Origin: Centropus unirufus
Taxonomy: Eukaryota > Chordata > Aves > Cuculiformes > Centropidae
Reading direction: 5' to 3'
DNA: 64,000 nt
Assembly: GCA_013397695.1 (NCBI GenBank)
Contig: VYZI01000420.1
Coordinates: forward strand, 476,959 to 540,958
Within the stretch, counting starts at the first letter, position 1; each line of letters starts with the position of its first letter. Under the pieces are notes generated by a model. The model was not told where the DNA came from. It made no database searches and saw only the letters and a program-made list of their open reading frames with translations. Shown piece after piece: positions 11,513-22,270 of the stretch. Position numbers and translations under genes: made by a program.

Positions 11513-12060
11513 AAACAACTTAAGCCTACAAAATAAGAGCAGTACAGAAATAAGGAGGACACTTTGCCTTCTTTGGAGTCCACTTGTTGCCTCAGATGCC
11601 TTCCTACTTCTGCAGCAGGAGTTAAACAGTATATTCCTAACATCTAGCCACTCTTCCCCATCATTTCAAGCCCTTCCAGGAAGGTGATGACATACTCAGC
11701 ATATCCTTATCCTTTGCAGTAACATCTTCCAATTAAAAGATTGATGGCATGGGCATAAAGTCTTTACTGTACATTAAGGTTCTCCACTTTTCTTTGCAAG
11801 CTCAGTTTCCCAGTCCTCTGACCATCCCTGTTCTTCTCCGAGCACTCTCTCCACCTGGTTCACAATTTCAGTTATGGGGTACCAAAAACTGCCCCGATGA
11901 TGAGCAGGCCAAGTTGACCACAGATCACGCAGCCTGTGCTGCCCCATGCCCACCCCAAACGCCCGATACTGATGCCCCGCAAGCAGCTTTGAGCCCACCC
12001 CAGCTCCAGGGTGCCGAGCTACGACCTTGAGTGCGTATCAGTGATTGCTCCTGTTTATAT
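11513..12060. other. Unique sequence
   Basis: No repeat or gene recognised. Short frames only. Confidence 0.5.
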
Positions 12061-12290
12061 TTAGAAGTTTATTTGTGCCCTTATTGAATTACATTCAATT
12101 TCGACCACTTTGTCATCATCAATTTGAATTGTGATCCTATCCTTTAACATCCTTGCAGCCCATCTCAGCTTTGTGTTGTCTGCAAATTCAATAAGTGCAT
12201 GCTCATTAATTAAAATAATGTTACCAGAGCCAGGATAGGCCATCACAGAGCCCCGCTCCATGTGCTCTTCCAGTTTGACAGGACATTCTA
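12061..12290 (-). pseudogene. Decayed CR1/L3-type reverse transcriptase fragment
   Basis: The minus-strand frame 12261-12061 contains EFADNTKLRWAARMLKDR followed by ITIQIDDDKV. This matches the palm region of CR1-clade reverse transcriptases, where the catalytic box reads FADDTKL; here the second Asp is Asn. An INEHAL segment upstream corresponds to the INDL block. The nucleotide stretch gttgtctgcaaattcaat on the plus strand is the reverse complement of that box. No other RT block can be followed on either side, so this is a short relic, far more diverged than the 3' ends of the other CR1s here. Confidence 0.72.
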
Positions 12291-12480
12291 ATTAGTCTGT
12301 AGACAGGGCTGTCTCACCAACTTTATGCCCAATCTGTAATTGCTTCATCAAGATGCAGAAGATACTAAGTTAGGAAAATTGTAACATCACAATGGCATCT
12401 GCCTCTAAATTATGCATAAAGACCCTAAATACATGCAAAACTTGCCACTCGGCAATGGTTTGCCATGATATCTCAAAAAT
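12291..12480. other. Unique sequence
   Basis: Short AT-rich spacer. No RT motif could be extended into it. Confidence 0.4.
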
Positions 12481-12801
12481 GAAAGGAGCTCCAGGAAAGC
12501 TGGGGCGGGGATCTGGATCAGGGAGGGAAGGGATAGGATGGAGGGAATGGTTCTCAGCTGCCAGAGGGGAGATTGAGGGGAGATCTTAGGGAGAAATGTT
12601 TTGCTGTGAGGGTGGGGAGGCCGTGGCCCAGGTTGCCCAGAGCAGTGGTGGCTGCCCCATCCCTGGAGGTGTTCAAGGCCAGGTTGGATGGGGCTTTGGG
12701 CCCCTGATCCAGCACGAGGTGTCCCTGCCTGTGGTAGGGTGTCGGAACTGGATGGCCTTTAAGGTCCCTTCCAACCCAAACCATTCCATGATTCTATGAA
12801 A
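12481..12801 (+). mobile_element. CR1 LINE 3' end, type A (young)
   Basis: Plus strand, from gaaaggagctccaggaaagc through ctgaggg-type purine blocks and gagaaatgttttgctgtgag to the type A core. It ends aaaccattccatgattctat. Very close to the other type A copies. It is 5'-truncated and has a single small deletion. Confidence 0.97.
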
Positions 12802-13348
12802 TAACCACCAGGAGGGAGATTGCTTGAGCTTCTTACTTTTATACTCAAGTACAGCAAATTCATCGGGCCAAGGCATATAAAAAACCCACCTTTAATGTAT
12901 TCTAGATCCTTCTGTTCCTATGAAGCCAGAGATCCTCTCCTGTCAATGCTGTTTATTAACAATAACAGACCCTGGGCTGCAGCTGATCCTTTCAGTAGTG
13001 GCAGATGCAGTAAAAGAAAATTAGACATTTACTGCTGAATAACATTTTCTTTGGTTTTTCTATTAAACACAGAACAACCAACTAACTGCTCATTACTTTT
13101 CATAAGTCTGGGCTCATAGCCTTCTTCTCGCTCCGTATTTGTGCAGTAGGTTTCCATTTTGCAATCAGAAGCAGATAACATATAACTGGAGAAAGGAATA
13201 TTGATCATCAAAAGAGACATGAATAAGGACTACTCTGGCAATTGATACCAAAAATGCTGACTCTGTATAAGGTGCCTTTTCTAACAGAAGTAACATACAC
13301 ACTGCAGGAGAATAAAGCACTCTGCTCTGGAAGATCTGTCAGAGAAGA
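12802..13348. other. AT-rich unique sequence
   Basis: No recognised feature. Confidence 0.5.
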
Positions 13349-13781
13349 TCATAGAATTGTTTGGGTGGAAAAGATTTGAGACCATTGAGTCCAACCATCC
13401 CTGTCCCCTACCAAACCATATCCTGAGCACTTCATCTACTTGTCTTTTAAATCCCTGCAGGGGTGGGGACTCCACCTCTGCCAGTGCCCCAGAACCACTC
13501 TGGTGAAGAATTTTTTCCTGATGTCCAGTCTGAACCTCCCCTGGTGCAACTTGAAGCTTCTCATCCTGTCACTTGTTACCTGGGAGAAGAGCCCAGCACC
13601 CACCTCACCACCAATTTCTTTCCAGGAGCTGCAGAGGGCATTGAGGTTTCCCCTCAGCCTCCTCTTCTCCAGGCTGAACAACCCCTGGGCTCCAGCTCTG
13701 TTCCCCTTTTCCAGGAACCCTCCAGCCTCTCAAGGTCCTTCTTTTAGCCAGGCTCCCAAAACTGAACAGATGATTCAAGGT
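13349..13781 (-). mobile_element. CR1 LINE 3' fragment, type B
   Basis: Minus strand: tail tcatagaattgtttgggtgg, then attgagtccaaccatccctg, aagaattttttcctgatgtc, gagaagagcccagcaccc, and cctcctcttctccaggctga. Truncated near aactgaacagatgattcaag. No intact frame. Confidence 0.95.
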
Positions 13782-15595
13782 ACGAGAGGTCTCTATGTAC
13801 CAGAGCATCTGCACTGACCCCATTTTATTCTCTGCCTCAGCACTTACACCTTAAAGTGACTTCAGGAGTTGCGGTTTACTATCTTAAATCTCTAATTGAT
13901 ATGCTCTAGAGCTGCTATATTTATGAAATGTCTAAGCAGCCTAAGGGACAGCGACTTAGAATTACTCCAAGGGTTCACCTTCACAAGAAAAGCTCAGTCA
14001 CACTTCCTTGCCCATTCCCACCTTCCCATTGTGTTTCGCTCTACTGGAGAGCCAAACCTGAGCTGTCACCTCTGGCATTAGCAAGAGCAGCCAAACAGAA
14101 AGCTGAAATGCAGCTGTGCTTTGAAAAGACACTTGATTAAAAGCAGAAATATGATTATTTTTAATCTTTTTTTTAACTCTTGGCACACTGGCGAGGATGA
14201 CCTCCCAGTTTGCATGGAAAAGGTTCAGTTGCTCTCTCTTCCAGCCTTGCAAACTCGAAGAGAGGCAAATATAAACTGGGTAAGGATCACCCCCAGCACT
14301 AAGTTGTGCAGCTGGTGTGGGTAACAATGCTAGTGATGATTCAGGAGTCGAGACAAATCCAGCTCTCTGCATTAAGCATTATTAGGAGAGAGGCGAAAGA
14401 GGAAAGTAAAGACATGTTTTAAGCAGCGAAATCATCAGGCTGGAGTTGTCAGCATTTTTGATTGGTTTTAGTGCAAATTTAGTAGTTGTGAACATCTCAA
14501 GAAGTTGCTGGCATCTGGGAATTTCAGGCGAAAATGGAGCCGATGCAGCTGGTTTTGCTTCCTGCCATGGTATCAGCAGCAGAGGGGAGACAAGCCCTGA
14601 GCTCACACAGCTTCCAGGGTAAAACCATCACTGCTCCTGCTCCCCAGCCCCTGACAGAGCAAAGGTCCACTCAGGGTGAGCCCCTGAAACTCCTATAAGC
14701 TCCATGAAGATCACTGGAGCTCTGTATGGCAAAATACAATGATGCACAAGCTGGGATATAAAGAGATGCCCCCTCCCACCAGGCCCTCAGCTGACGGGAT
14801 GCTTCATGGGACTGGAAAGGGTTAAGAACAGCAGAGAAAACCAAGAGAAGAGCTGGAGGTGAGAAGGATGCTGTGGGACTACCAAGCCCAAGCAGTCAGG
14901 AAGTGGAGTTCAAAAAGCATTTGGTTCTTTTTCCTCAGTTTCAGAGTCCCTTGTGTGACCTCAGCCAGGTCAGCGAGCTCTTGCCTTCAAGGGTACAGGA
15001 AAAAAAAAAAACCCAAGTGCTGCTTCACTACACACAGATATTCCCCACAGCCTCACGCTCGCAGGAGCTGAGAACTTCAGAATAAGTCACACAAGGCACA
15101 GAAAAGCTGCAGGAGCTGGTACCTCACACATCTTGAGAGGGAAGAGAAGGAACAGCAGAAGGCTCAGTGTCGGAAGCAGGAGCAGCAGAAGGCACAAGGC
15201 AAACTGGGGTGGAAGGATGCTGGGCTGGTGGCAGGTCCACGCTGTCACTACAGCACAGGCACAGCCAGGCCAGAGGATCCCTCAGTCCATAAACACATCC
15301 AAAGCATTTCATAGACTTAACGCACGAGTACAGGAGTAAAAGCAGAGGGATTACACACCTTCCAGGTCTGGAGCAGCTGGTCCCACACCACGCTCCCTTC
15401 TGCTCCCAGCCATGGCTTCACACAGGCAAACCCAGCTCAGGTGTTTCTGCTCCCCTAATATAGGCACAGCCTGATTGCAGTAATGAGAAGCACACTTTCC
15501 TCCTGAGTCAGAAAGAGATTTAAAGAGGTAGGTTTGTTTTTTTTTTTCCAGCATGCACAGATTTTTTAGGGTCAAGTCATTCTCTTGGTTAGCAG
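13782..15595. other. Unique sequence
   Basis: No TE family or exon recognised. It includes an A12-type run at 15000-15012 and a T-run near 15536-15548. Open frames are short. Confidence 0.5.
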
Positions 15596-16250
15596 GTGGA
15601 GGAATGCATTAAATCATTCAATGGGAGCTGAGCTGTCAGCGTTGATCCGAGCAGGCATGAAAATTCAAAATGCAGCTTTTGCCCATTTTAAATGTATCAT
15701 CTTTCATATAAACAAAAAAGGGTTCCAAATCTGCTGGCGCTAGAGCATACGGAGTAAAAAAGAATTATGGCACTGCACACTGCAAAGTTAAACAGGCAAT
15801 TTTCTAAACATCCAATTCTCAGCACTCTGCAACTGCGTTTAAACACAGAGGGGATGTTTTGCTGTGAACGAAACCCCAGCAGTGCCTATGTATTAGTCAG
15901 AGGAAAGACTTGAAATACACAAAATAAATAATAATGATTGCCAAACTCTTCAGGTTTTGCAGTTTACTAAACAGATGCACCAGGTAATTCAATTTAGTGG
16001 TTACAGAGAGTATAATAGCTTAATGCAGTTTCATATTTAGCACAGTGGGTTAACCATAAAAATACAATTTATACTAATGGATATTCTAATCAGGGCAGCT
16101 TCCAAAGGGGAGCTGACAATTTGGCCACTTCACTTTCTTACCAGTGCTATTTATTAATGATGCTGGATTGCAGTTCAAGCAGCAGGAAGACTGTTCTGAT
16201 TCAAATAGCAAATAATATGAGAGAAATAAATCACTCAGGATTTGCTCAAT
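15596..16250. other. AT-rich stretch resembling conserved non-coding DNA
   Basis: Repeat-free, AT-rich sequence with dense homeodomain-type cores (attaa, aattc, ctaat) and intact-looking runs such as gcagcttttgcccatttt. The impression of constraint is only a guess from composition; conservation cannot be judged from one genome. Confidence 0.3.
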
Positions 16251-16333
16251 ACATTCACTGCTTGTACAAAGCTGCCAAGAAAGGGCTCCCTTGAAGGAGC
16301 ATGGTTTCTTTCTAACTCTAGGACTTGGGGACG

Positions 16334-16396
16334 GTGAGGCACTGGCACAGCTTGCCCAGAGAAGTCAGGGATGCCCCATCCCTGGAGGCGTTGGCC
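16334..16396 (+). mobile_element. CR1 LINE fragment, truncated at both ends
   Basis: gtgaggcactggcacagctt and gatgccccatccctggaggc match the CR1 3' UTR. The copy stops abruptly where another plus-strand CR1 begins, so it was probably cut by that insertion. Confidence 0.8.
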
Positions 16397-16650
16397 TCAA
16401 GTCACACCGGGGGAGGCTTAGATTGAGTATTAGGTAAACTTTCTCTACTGAAAGCGTGGTGAAGCATTGGAAGAGTCCGCCCAGGGCAGTGTTGAAGTCT
16501 CCATCCCTGGAGAGTTTAAAAAAATGTGTAGATGTGGCACACTGGGACATGGTTCAGGGGGCACGGCAGCGCTGGGCTGACAGTTGGACTGGATGACCTT
16601 AGAGGTCCCTTCCAGCCGTAATGATTCTGTGATTCTATGATTCTCTGAGG
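16397..16650 (+). mobile_element. CR1 LINE 3' end, type D
   Basis: Plus strand: gggggaggcttagattgagt, ctgaaagcgtggtgaagc, the type D core ctgggctgacagttggac, then gatgaccttagaggtccctt, and a three-unit octamer tail (gattctgtgattctatgatt). 5'-truncated. Confidence 0.94.
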
Positions 16651-16806
16651 ACAGAAGGGTGCTCTTCCATTCTGCTGGTGTAAAAGGAACTGAGGCAGCT
16701 GAGGGGCAAGGAAAAACAACAAATGGCAACAGTCACTGCTTGCCAGAATTACAAGAAAAACTGAAAATCTTCATTCAGGACCTAGGACTGCCACTGATTA
16801 ACACAG

Positions 16807-17020
16807 GATCACAGAACAGGTTGGGTTGGAAGGGACCTCAAAGCCCACTCAGCTCCACCCCCTGCCATGGGCAGGGACACTTCCCACTGGATCAGGGGGC
16901 TCCAAACCTGGCCTTGAACACCTCCAGGGATGGGGCAGCCACCACTGCTCTGGGCAACCTGGGCCAGGGCCTCCCCACCCTCACAGCAAAACATTTCTAC
17001 CTGAGAGCTCACCTCAGTCC
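16807..17020 (-). mobile_element. CR1 LINE 3' end, type A (young)
   Basis: Minus strand: gatcacagaacaggttggg, ccatgggcagggacacttcc, and the antisense type A core ggatggggcagccaccac. A short internal deletion has removed the aagccccatcc block. It is truncated in the aaaacatttctacctgagag block. Confidence 0.95.
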
Positions 17021-17453
17021 ATGCCCTGTCAGCCTGTGAGGGGGCGCTTGCTGTGAGAGGTCTCCATTCGGGGCATGCACTGAAGACCCTTTGGGAAGGT
17101 TCTGCCACTGGGGCTCAGGGCTCCAGGGTCCAACAGGGTCCAACTGCTGTGTGAACCCTTTGGGTGCTCCCTGCTCTCAGGTTGGGGTGGGGAGAGGGGC
17201 ACAGCATGCTGCTGCCCTTCCCATCCCCTCTGCACCCCTCAGGGACCGGGAGCCCATTGGGAAGCGATAGGAGGGGGGAAAGGTGCCTGTTCCTACACTT
17301 CCCCCTCTCATTGTTAACCAGGAGGAACTGGAAAGCCCATCAGACATGCACAGCCTTGCACCCATACAACAAACACGAGTAAAGAAGTGAGTCTTTACAC
17401 CTCTGCTCCTGTTGGAGGTGCTCCAGCCTTGGCTTCTTTGTGTCTTTGGGTCA
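17021..17453. other. Unique sequence
   Basis: No recognised feature. Confidence 0.45.
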
Positions 17454-17571
17454 AACTGACTTGAATGAGAGAGTAGAAGTTGGTGGGAGTGATGAAACGG
17501 GTGCTGGGAAAATCAAAACCTTCTCAGAATAAGGAGTGGAAAAAGTCTTAAGGGATGAAAGAGGACGAAAC
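17454..17571 (+). repeat. Unclassified interspersed repeat, copy 1 of an inverted pair
   Basis: aactgacttgaatgagagag, gtagaagttggtggg and ctcagaataaggagtggaaa recur as the reverse complement at 19955-20074, at roughly 85% identity by eye over about 95 bp and fading afterwards. Both copies keep an open frame in the same phase, with shared FSTPYSE and VL.F residues. I do not recognise the family. It is not CR1, although a CR1 tail begins 40 bp downstream. Confidence 0.7.
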
Positions 17572-17610
17572 AAGAGGGGAGAAGGGAGAGGGAAGAAGAG
17601 GGGAGAAGAG
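17572..17610 (+). repeat. Purine-rich simple sequence
   Basis: Almost uninterrupted A/G stretch (ggggagaagggagagggaag and similar). It links the unclassified repeat to the CR1 tail. Confidence 0.6.
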
Positions 17611-17667
17611 AGGTGTCCTTGGCCCCTTCCAACCCAAATCATTCTATGATTCCATGACTCTGTGATT
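17611..17667 (+). mobile_element. CR1 LINE 3' tail only
   Basis: ggccccttccaacccaaatc followed by attctatgattccatgactc is the terminal 55 or so bases of a CR1 with its octamer repeats. The rest is absent: a severely truncated insertion. Confidence 0.88.
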
Positions 17668-18127
17668 AATCCTTTCATATGTTGTGGCCGTTGAATAAGA
17701 AATTGAAGCCCAAATGATTCGTCCAAAATGGTTTTTGGTTTAATTTACATGAGCAAAGATCTTTGGGTGAAAGGTTCTCACCAAAAGCCGCTGCCAGTTT
17801 ACACAAGTGATGTGTGGCAGTTTCTGAAATACCCCTTCCTAATTACATGTTGGCAAGGAAAAGGAAATTAGAAACACTGGTTTAAGTAGCTGTGAAGTGT
17901 AGCAATTTTTTTTAGGCTTTTCTATGAGTTATTCAGAGATTATGACATCCATTAATAAAATGTGCCACTGGTGGCTTATAAAATTAACTCAGGTTTTTCC
18001 CCGGGAGTTTCCACTAGCACTTCATATCCTTTTTCAGTATGCACGCTATGCTCTCATATGATTTTGCCCCAAGTTTCTCTATGTAACTACACTTAAATAA
18101 AATTACTTTACACTTCCTTTTAATAAT
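17668..18127. other. AT-rich unique sequence
   Basis: No repeat or gene recognised. It runs up to the assembly gap. Confidence 0.45.
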
Positions 18128-18758
18128 NNNNNNNNNNNNNNNNNNNNNNNNNNNNNNNNNNNNNNNNNNNNNNNNNNNNNNNNNNNNNNNNNNNNNNNNN
18201 NNNNNNNNNNNNNNNNNNNNNNNNNNNNNNNNNNNNNNNNNNNNNNNNNNNNNNNNNNNNNNNNNNNNNNNNNNNNNNNNNNNNNNNNNNNNNNNNNNNN
18301 NNNNNNNNNNNNNNNNNNNNNNNNNNNNNNNNNNNNNNNNNNNNNNNNNNNNNNNNNNNNNNNNNNNNNNNNNNNNNNNNNNNNNNNNNNNNNNNNNNNN
18401 NNNNNNNNNNNNNNNNNNNNNNNNNNNNNNNNNNNNNNNNNNNNNNNNNNNNNNNNNNNNNNNNNNNNNNNNNNNNNNNNNNNNNNNNNNNNNNNNNNNN
18501 NNNNNNNNNNNNNNNNNNNNNNNNNNNNNNNNNNNNNNNNNNNNNNNNNNNNNNNNNNNNNNNNNNNNNNNNNNNNNNNNNNNNNNNNNNNNNNNNNNNN
18601 NNNNNNNNNNNNNNNNNNNNNNNNNNNNNNNNNNNNNNNNNNNNNNNNNNNNNNNNNNNNNNNNNNNNNNNNNNNNNNNNNNNNNNNNNNNNNNNNNNNN
18701 NNNNNNNNNNNNNNNNNNNNNNNNNNNNNNNNNNNNNNNNNNNNNNNNNNNNNNNNNN
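18128..18758. other. Assembly gap (631 N)
   Basis: An uninterrupted run of 631 N. The 214-codon open frame that spans it is an artefact of translating N. The odd length suggests an estimated gap rather than a fixed placeholder. Confidence 0.99.
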
Positions 18759-19954
18759 GTTCATCTCAGATCATTCAGCTCAAGTTTGTTCTCACAAACA
18801 GCAAGAGCCGGCCAGAATTATTTTTTTTTACTATTACTCTGGTAAGGAACATCAGACCCCCTTGGGGAACACAACCATGCTCAACACGTACCACAAAAAT
18901 TCACTGTCAGCTGATGGCTCCTGGGTCAATTCATGACAGGAAGGGCCCTGAGAGAGGGAAACACAACACAGGAAAGCTCAAAGACACCTCTTCCGTGGGA
19001 CAGACCAATGGGGACTAGTGCACACCTGTGTCATTGGTGCAGTGCCACAGAAGTGACACTTTGGGCACAGGGACCTGAGAGTGCGTCAGAGGAAAACACA
19101 GCTCAGCAGCCTTCGAGACCTGCATAGCCCTGCGCCCCCTGTGCCCCAGCACCAGGCTGACAGCAGGTCAGGGCTCTATAGATGAAATAACTTCCTTGCA
19201 GGTTATTTTTAAAAAAGAATGTGTTAAATATATATTAGAGTGCCAAGTCTGTTATAGCGGTAGTGCTGAGAGGAGCCAAAGGCACAGCCCCCCGCTCCCC
19301 TCAGCCCTGTGCGGAGCGACCTCCCCATTAAACCAGCGAGAGGCTGTACCACTGGGTGCTGCTTGCTCTTTTATAGGGGCAGGTTTTAGGGCCAGGAATA
19401 ATTTGAGTCTCGCTGGCTGTGTGTCTCTTAACACCTTGATTTCCCCACGCAAGAGGCTGGATCTGTATCGGAATATTCTGTTCACCCAGAGCAGCAGCTG
19501 AGCTGCATCCCCAGCTCCCCCAAAAAATCCAGTAAGAAAGCTTCACCCTCCTGATGTGCACCTGCATTTGCAGGCTTTTGAGGAAAAGAGCAGGGTCCAC
19601 CTTGGCTTTCAGCAGCTTTTACCGAAACTGGACCCACTTTCACATCCTTTGGCTCTGATGCCAGCGGAGCCGGTGCCTCTGCCCTCTGACAGAGCCCAGA
19701 ATAAAAAGCCCAGACTCAGAGGCTAAATTGATACCTGGTGTCTGGACAGCCAAACCACACGGGTTTGGGCACTGCAGCCTGAGTCAGTGTGTATTTATAG
19801 AGGAAAAGAGGATTATTTGGTGTGACATGAAGTCCCCTCCATAGCCAGAGACGCTGCAAGGGGTTAATTGTCCATAGTAGTAAAAGTCCATTTGGTCCTT
19901 GATTCCCCAATATCACATCTTCTCTCATTATAAACCATTCAGTGCTTGAGCCAC
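18759..19954. other. Unique sequence
   Basis: Right flank of the gap. No gene or known repeat recognised. Open frames up to 101 codons lack any domain. Confidence 0.45.
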
Positions 19955-20074
19955 TGATTTTATTCTCTTTTCCCCCTTACAGTTTTTCCACTCCTTATTC
20001 TGAGAACGTTCTGGTCTTCCTGGCACCCTGTTTTATCACCCCCACCACCTTCTGCTCTTTCATTCAAGTCAGTT
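19955..20074 (-). repeat. Unclassified interspersed repeat, copy 2 of an inverted pair
   Basis: Reverse complement of the unit at 17454-17571. tttccactccttattctgag and ctttcattcaagtcagtt are the landmark blocks. The plus-strand frame through it reads FSTPYSENVLVFLAP, comparable to FSTPYSEKVLIFPAP read from the minus strand of copy 1. About 2.4 kb (including the N gap) separates the pair. Confidence 0.7.
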
Positions 20075-20553
20075 TATTTAAAACCAAAACGCCACAGAAT
20101 GACAAGGGTTCCTACTTAACATAATGAAGTTATTCAAGATGTTTACTCAACAAAAATAGACAGTGAGCTCACATTACGGTTGTAGGACACTGCTAACTGC
20201 CGAGTTTACTGCACGTAGCCACAAGGCAAAATCTCTTTGTCCTCTGGTCCTGTCACTCAGGGACACATGAGTGACCCATCAGGTAGAAATGATGCTGCAA
20301 GGGCTATAGGAATTCCTATATACTGGCCATTAACAGCTCCTCAGGTGAAACATAGGCTAAAAGCAAGATATCAGGCAGGGGTTGAGCCTTTCCTCTTAAT
20401 AAGAGGTATTTTGTAATTAAGTCCACATAAAAAATAGCCTAAAGTGACTGTGTGACAAGGGGAGATTTGCACTGAGCACTTCCAGTACTTAAAGGGGTAC
20501 AGGACAGCTAGCTTTACCCATTTACTGTTTGTTTGGGGGTTTTTTGGTGGAGT
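20075..20553. other. Unique sequence
   Basis: No recognised feature. Confidence 0.45.
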
Positions 20554-20907
20554 ATTGGCCTCATCTGGAGCCCTGCATCCAGTTCTGGAGTCCTCAGCAC
20601 GGGGAGAACCTGGGGATGATCCAAGGACTTGGAGCAGGTCCTGTATGAGAACAGGATGACAGAGTTGGGGTTGTTCAGCCTGGAGAAGGCTCCAAGGAGA
20701 CCGTAGAGCAGCTTCCAGCACTGAAAGGGGCTCCAGAAAAGCTGGAGAGTGGCTCTGGATCAGAGAGAACAGGGATTGGATGAGGGGTGACAGTTTTTAG
20801 CCGCAAGAGGGGAGATTGAGATGAGATTTTAGGAAGAAATGTTTTGTAGGTTGGAACCGGGTGGGTTTTAAGGTCCCTTCCAACCCAAACCACTCTATTC
20901 TATGATC
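20554..20907 (+). mobile_element. CR1 LINE, type A with internal deletion
   Basis: Plus strand: catccagttctggagtcctc, gatgatccaaggacttggag, ttgttcagcctggagaaggc, and gattgagatgagattttagg. At gaaatgttttg the sequence jumps directly to taggttggaaccgggtgg, losing the roughly 160-bp block with the type A core. It ends ccactctattctatga. Confidence 0.95.
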
Positions 20908-21251
20908 TCTCTGCAGGGTAGATTGCTCCTGCTGTTTTCTTCTGTAAGAGGCAAGGAAATTTTTATTTCCTCTAACAAAGCCCAGCAGAAAAAAAAAAAC
21001 CAAAAAAAACAACTGCTAAGGAGTTAAACAGGGACACCATCAGCCTACCAGCAGTTTTGCTATTTCTTGCAACATGTCATTTTCTTGTCTGATTTGTCAG
21101 AGAGTTTCCTCTTCAATGCAGAAACATAAAATTTAAGAGTCTGGTTTCTGCCTTCCTTCCGAGGCTCCCAGCAGCCTCTGACATAAAAATGTCCTCCAAC
21201 AGCAAGCTGCCACAAACCCACCGATCCTCAGCGGGCATCATTCTTCCATGA
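20908..21251. other. Unique sequence with A-rich run
   Basis: Contains gaaaaaaaaaaaccaaaaaa near 20990-21010. No gene recognised. Confidence 0.45.
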
Positions 21252-21407
21252 GAATCATAGGACCATGGAAGAGTTTGGGTTGGAAGGGACCTTAAAGCTC
21301 AGGCAGTTCCAGCTCCCTGCCATGGGCAGGGACACCTCCCACTGGATCAGGTTGCTCCAAAACTCCTCCAGCCTGGCCTTGAACAGCTCCAGGGATGGGA
21401 CATCCAA
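21252..21407 (-). mobile_element. CR1 LINE short 3' fragment, type A-like
   Basis: Minus strand: gaatcataggaccatgg, tttgggttggaagggacctt, ccatgggcagggacacctcc, gcctggccttgaacagctcc. Truncated at gggatgggacatcca. Confidence 0.94.
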
Positions 21408-21526
21408 GGTTTCTGTGTTAATGGAAAGCCAAAAACACCACTAAAACAGCACAAGCTAATCCAACGCTGAAGCTGGATGGCCTGCATTAAAAAAGTTCAG
21501 TTAAAGAAATGCATCAAAGAATGAAA

Positions 21527-21755
21527 TCAGAAAATGGTTTGGGTTGGAAGGGACCTCAAAGCCCATCCAATTCCAATCCCTCTGCCATGGGCAGGGACAC
21601 CTCCCTCTGGATCAGGGGGTTCCAAGCCCCATCCAACCTGGCCTTGAACACCTCCAGGGATGGGGCAGCCCCCACTGCTCTGGGCAACCTGGGCCAGGGC
21701 CTCCCTAACCAGAAAACCTTTCTGTCAAGAGTTTTACCTTGTTTCTGTCATCCCA
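21527..21755 (-). mobile_element. CR1 LINE 3' fragment, type A
   Basis: Minus strand: gaaaatggtttgggttgg, ctcaaagcccatccaattcc, ccatgggcagggacacctcc, and antisense core gatggggcagcccccac. Its far end diverges (agagttttaccttgtttctg). It lies 120 bp from another minus-strand copy. Confidence 0.94.
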
Positions 21756-22024
21756 TCTAAACAACCACAGCAAATATTTAACAGACTCTTTCCTTGTGGA
21801 GTTTTCATTGTAGAACAGAAGCAGCTGTATCCTAGGAATTAGAGCCAGGGGAGGCTGTCTTATCAAGGGGACAGCATCAGGAGGGATATTTTCAAATCAC
21901 AAATCCTTTGGGACAAGGATTACCCAGTAGAAATCAGAATAACTAACCAGCATTTTCCCCAATAACACGCAGGCAGATGCAAGGGAATTTGCAACCAGAT
22001 TAACGTGTGCATTTGATTGATACC

Positions 22025-22038
22025 GTTGCCATGGCTAT
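22025..22038 (+). promoter_or_regulatory. RFX X-box-like half site
   Basis: gttgccatggctat has a perfect left half (GTTGCC), the AT spacer and a partial right half, 160 bp from the stronger site at 22182. Confidence 0.35.
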
Positions 22039-22133
22039 TAGCAGTGTGATAGACTCATACCCCAAATCTTGCCCGTGGTTCAAGCGAGATTTTATAATTT
22101 TGCTATAAATATGCATTTTTTCACACACAAACA

Positions 22134-22147
22134 CCGCCCTCTGCTGC
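22134..22147 (-). promoter_or_regulatory. CTCF-like site
   Basis: The minus strand reads gcagcagagggcgg, agreeing with the CTCF core consensus CCASYAGRKGGCRS at 13 of 14 positions. Occupancy is not testable here. Confidence 0.5.
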
Positions 22148-22181
22148 ACGCCGAGATGGATGCTGGTAAGCAGATTTATCG

Positions 22182-22200
22182 GCGTTGCCCTTGGCAACGC
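22182..22200. promoter_or_regulatory. RFX X-box, perfect inverted repeat
   Basis: gcgttgcc-ctt-ggcaacgc is an 8+3+8 perfect palindrome containing GTTGCC and GGCAAC, the two half sites bound by RFX factors. RFX sites typically regulate ciliary and some neuronal or immune genes. No target can be assigned in this window. Confidence 0.5.
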
Positions 22201-22262
22201 AGTTGTTGAGGGTGATAAAAATTCTGATGTCTCTCTGGTTTAGAAAATGCCAGTGCATCAAA

Positions 22263-22270
22263 ATGCAAAT
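22263..22270 (+). promoter_or_regulatory. Octamer (POU) motif
   Basis: atgcaaat is the exact POU/Oct octamer. It lies 60 bp from the X-box palindrome. An 8-mer alone is weak evidence; the clustering is what makes it worth listing. Confidence 0.3.

Noticed and set aside
17964..17977. CTCF-like gccactggtggc
   Set aside because: Only 11 of 14 positions fit, and the key A of the core is missing.
18120..18764. 214-codon frame across the N run
   Set aside because: Produced by translating N as an open codon.
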